Positions 5,072 to 6,222 of a stretch of DNA of 6,222 nt are shown in pieces (position 1 is the first letter of the stretch; each line of letters opens with the position of its first letter). The DNA is from Methanobacterium sp. (GTDB lineage Archaea > Methanobacteriota > Methanobacteria > Methanobacteriales > Methanobacteriaceae). The stretch covers positions 1 to 6,222 of the forward strand of contig JAHKLP010000049.1 of the NCBI GenBank assembly GCA_020855015.1. The letters run 5' to 3'. The notes beneath the pieces are model-generated. The model did no database searches. It saw only the letters and a list, made by a program, of their open reading frames with translations, and was not told the DNA's origin. The position numbers and the translations under genes were made by a program.

Positions 5072-6222
5072 TTATCTATTTTTATTGTTTTTAGTATATA
5101 GCTGAGACAAAGGCAAAGCAGTCATGCCATGCGCCACAACACTGGCTAGAACTGTGATAAAAACCACTAATATAAATGTATCTTCTCCTGGAAAAGTGTC
5201 TAACTTATTTAGAGCATAAAGGGTCAGTACTATCGATGCTAATCCTCTCGGGCCGAACCATCCTATGAATAATGCAGTATCAAAGCTTATTTTAGTTTTT
5301 ATTAAGGATATGCTTACCGGTAACATGCGGATGATCGTTAAACTTAAAATGGCATAGAGGAATATTTGCCATGTAATATTCGGTATTAGGCCTGCAATTA
5401 TCACACCTAAAAGGAAAAAGACAGTTAGGTTTAAAAACTGTCCTTCTGCTTCTGCAAAATCCATTAAAACTTTACTCGCATCCCGGGTAATGTATCCAGT
5501 TGCTAAACCTCCAATGAATGCTGCGATAAAACCACTGCCACCTATCTCATCAGCCACAATAAAGGATATTATCGCCAGCACTAGAAAGGCGATTCTTTGA
5601 TACTCTGAAGTTATCCAGCCACGTGCTTGTGATTTTATTATCATCCATGACCCAATTAGTCCCACAGAAAGACCTGCCAGCACTCCTAACCCTATTTGTT
5701 CTAATGCAACCTTAATGAAGTAGCCCGTGGGTGAAAATGTTTCTTGAGCCATGCCAATGGCAATGAAAACAAGCAAAAAGGGAACAACTAATCCATCGTT
5801 TAACCCGCTTTCAACTTCCAGTGTTTCACGGATTTTTAGGGGTATTTTCTTATTTTTAACCACTATTTGTCCTAATGAAGCATCAGTAGGGGCTAAAACC
5901 ACACCAATTATGGCTGCCTCCCATATTGTCAGGTCTGTGAATATTAAGCTTGCAAGTGCGATTCCCAGAATTATGGTCAAAAAAAGTCCAATGGTAAGTA
6001 ATCGGGGGATTAAATTGTTTAATTTGATATCTTCCAGTTTAACACGGGATGCATCGGTGAATAAAACCAGTACTAAGGCTATTTCTGCTATTAAAAGTAT
6101 TGTGGTGGATGTTTCTGCTTCTTTAATATCCACGAAACCTGTTAAAAGCCATCCGCTAATTATTCCTGCGAAAATGAAAATAATTTGCGCTGTTATTGGT
6201 ATTTTTTCAATTTTACGGGAAA
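5072..6222 (-). CDS. CPA1 family Na+/H+ antiporter (NhaP-like), N-terminus off the right edge
   Basis: The minus-strand frame ends at TAA (5074-5072) and stays open to the right edge, showing 382 full codons. A GTG at 6133-6131 might be taken as a start, but the 29 codons before it encode KIPITAQIIFIFAGIISGWL, a first membrane helix typical of the family, so the real start is beyond the window, probably within 10-30 codons. The protein is predicted to expel Na+ (or K+) in exchange for protons. Family landmarks, given by position, are PTDAS (codons about 5890-5876), ESGLNDG with the ion-binding N (5800-5798) and D (5797-5795), an IRMLPV segment with the membrane arginine (about 5329), and GWFGPRG (about 5263-5243). 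The ND pair is the CPA1 signature of electroneutral exchangers. It has roughly 11-12 membrane segments and ends in a short Lys/Asn-rich tail with no large cytoplasmic regulatory domain. It converges on the small frame at 4910. Confidence 0.92.
   Translation of the reverse strand, partial: SRKIEKIPITAQIIFIFAGIISGWLLTGFVDIKEAETSTTILLIAEIALVLVLFTDASRVKLEDIKLNNLIPRLLTIGLFLTIILGIALASLIFTDLTIWEAAIIGVVLAPTDASLGQIVVKNKKIPLKIRETLEVESGLNDGLVVPFLLVFIAIGMAQETFSPTGYFIKVALEQIGLGVLAGLSVGLIGSWMIIKSQARGWITSEYQRIAFLVLAIISFIVADEIGGSGFIAAFIGGLATGYITRDASKVLMDFAEAEGQFLNLTVFFLLGVIIAGLIPNITWQIFLYAILSLTIIRMLPVSISLIKTKISFDTALFIGWFGPRGLASIVLTLYALNKLDTFPGEDTFILVVFITVLASVVAHGMTALPLSQLYTKNNKNR

Noticed and set aside
1..6222. 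CRISPR array, transposase, insertion-sequence ends or a defence system
   Set aside because: No regularly spaced repeats, no transposase or nuclease motifs and no toxin-antitoxin-like pair were found on either strand.

Overview
The window most likely comes from a euryarchaeal methanogen of the Methanobacterium type. It is AT-rich. Its Shine-Dalgarno sites (AGGTG, AAGATGAT, AGGAG) fit the archaeal 16S tail, AT-rich box A (TATA) elements lie about 25 bp before plausible transcription starts, and the proteins belong to families common in methanogens. The organism assignment is inference from style and gene content, not from a marker gene.

Layout from left to right: (1) 1-303, plus strand, the C-terminal part of a DUF454/YbaN-type membrane protein cut by the left edge. 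(2) 341-2299, minus strand, a complete 652-residue CPA2 (KefB/KefC-like) cation:proton antiporter with cytoplasmic RCK_N and RCK_C domains. (3) 2300-2618, a divergent control region with a box A for each neighbour, an 8-bp inverted repeat bracketing the antiporter promoter, and a small set of direct repeats. (4) 2619-3692 and 3718-4728, plus strand, two tandem DUF389/TIGR00341-type membrane proteins in an apparent operon, products of a duplication. (5) 4729-5071, an unusual interval packed with inverted repeats, followed by a small promoter-bearing reading frame that looks broken by a one-base frameshift. (6) 5072-6222, minus strand, a CPA1 (NhaP-like) sodium/proton antiporter whose N-terminus is cut by the right edge.

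The genes share a theme. Two different cation/proton antiporter families flank a pair of multi-pass membrane proteins of unknown function, so the region may contribute to monovalent cation, pH or osmotic homeostasis. DUF389 has no established function that I can name, and the link to ion transport is by neighbourhood only. No CRISPR, transposase, tRNA or rRNA is visible. The parts most worth a second look are the 4741-4909 structured interval, the frameshifted small gene at 4910-5052, the inverted repeat around the 2341-2350 promoter, and the DUF389 pair.
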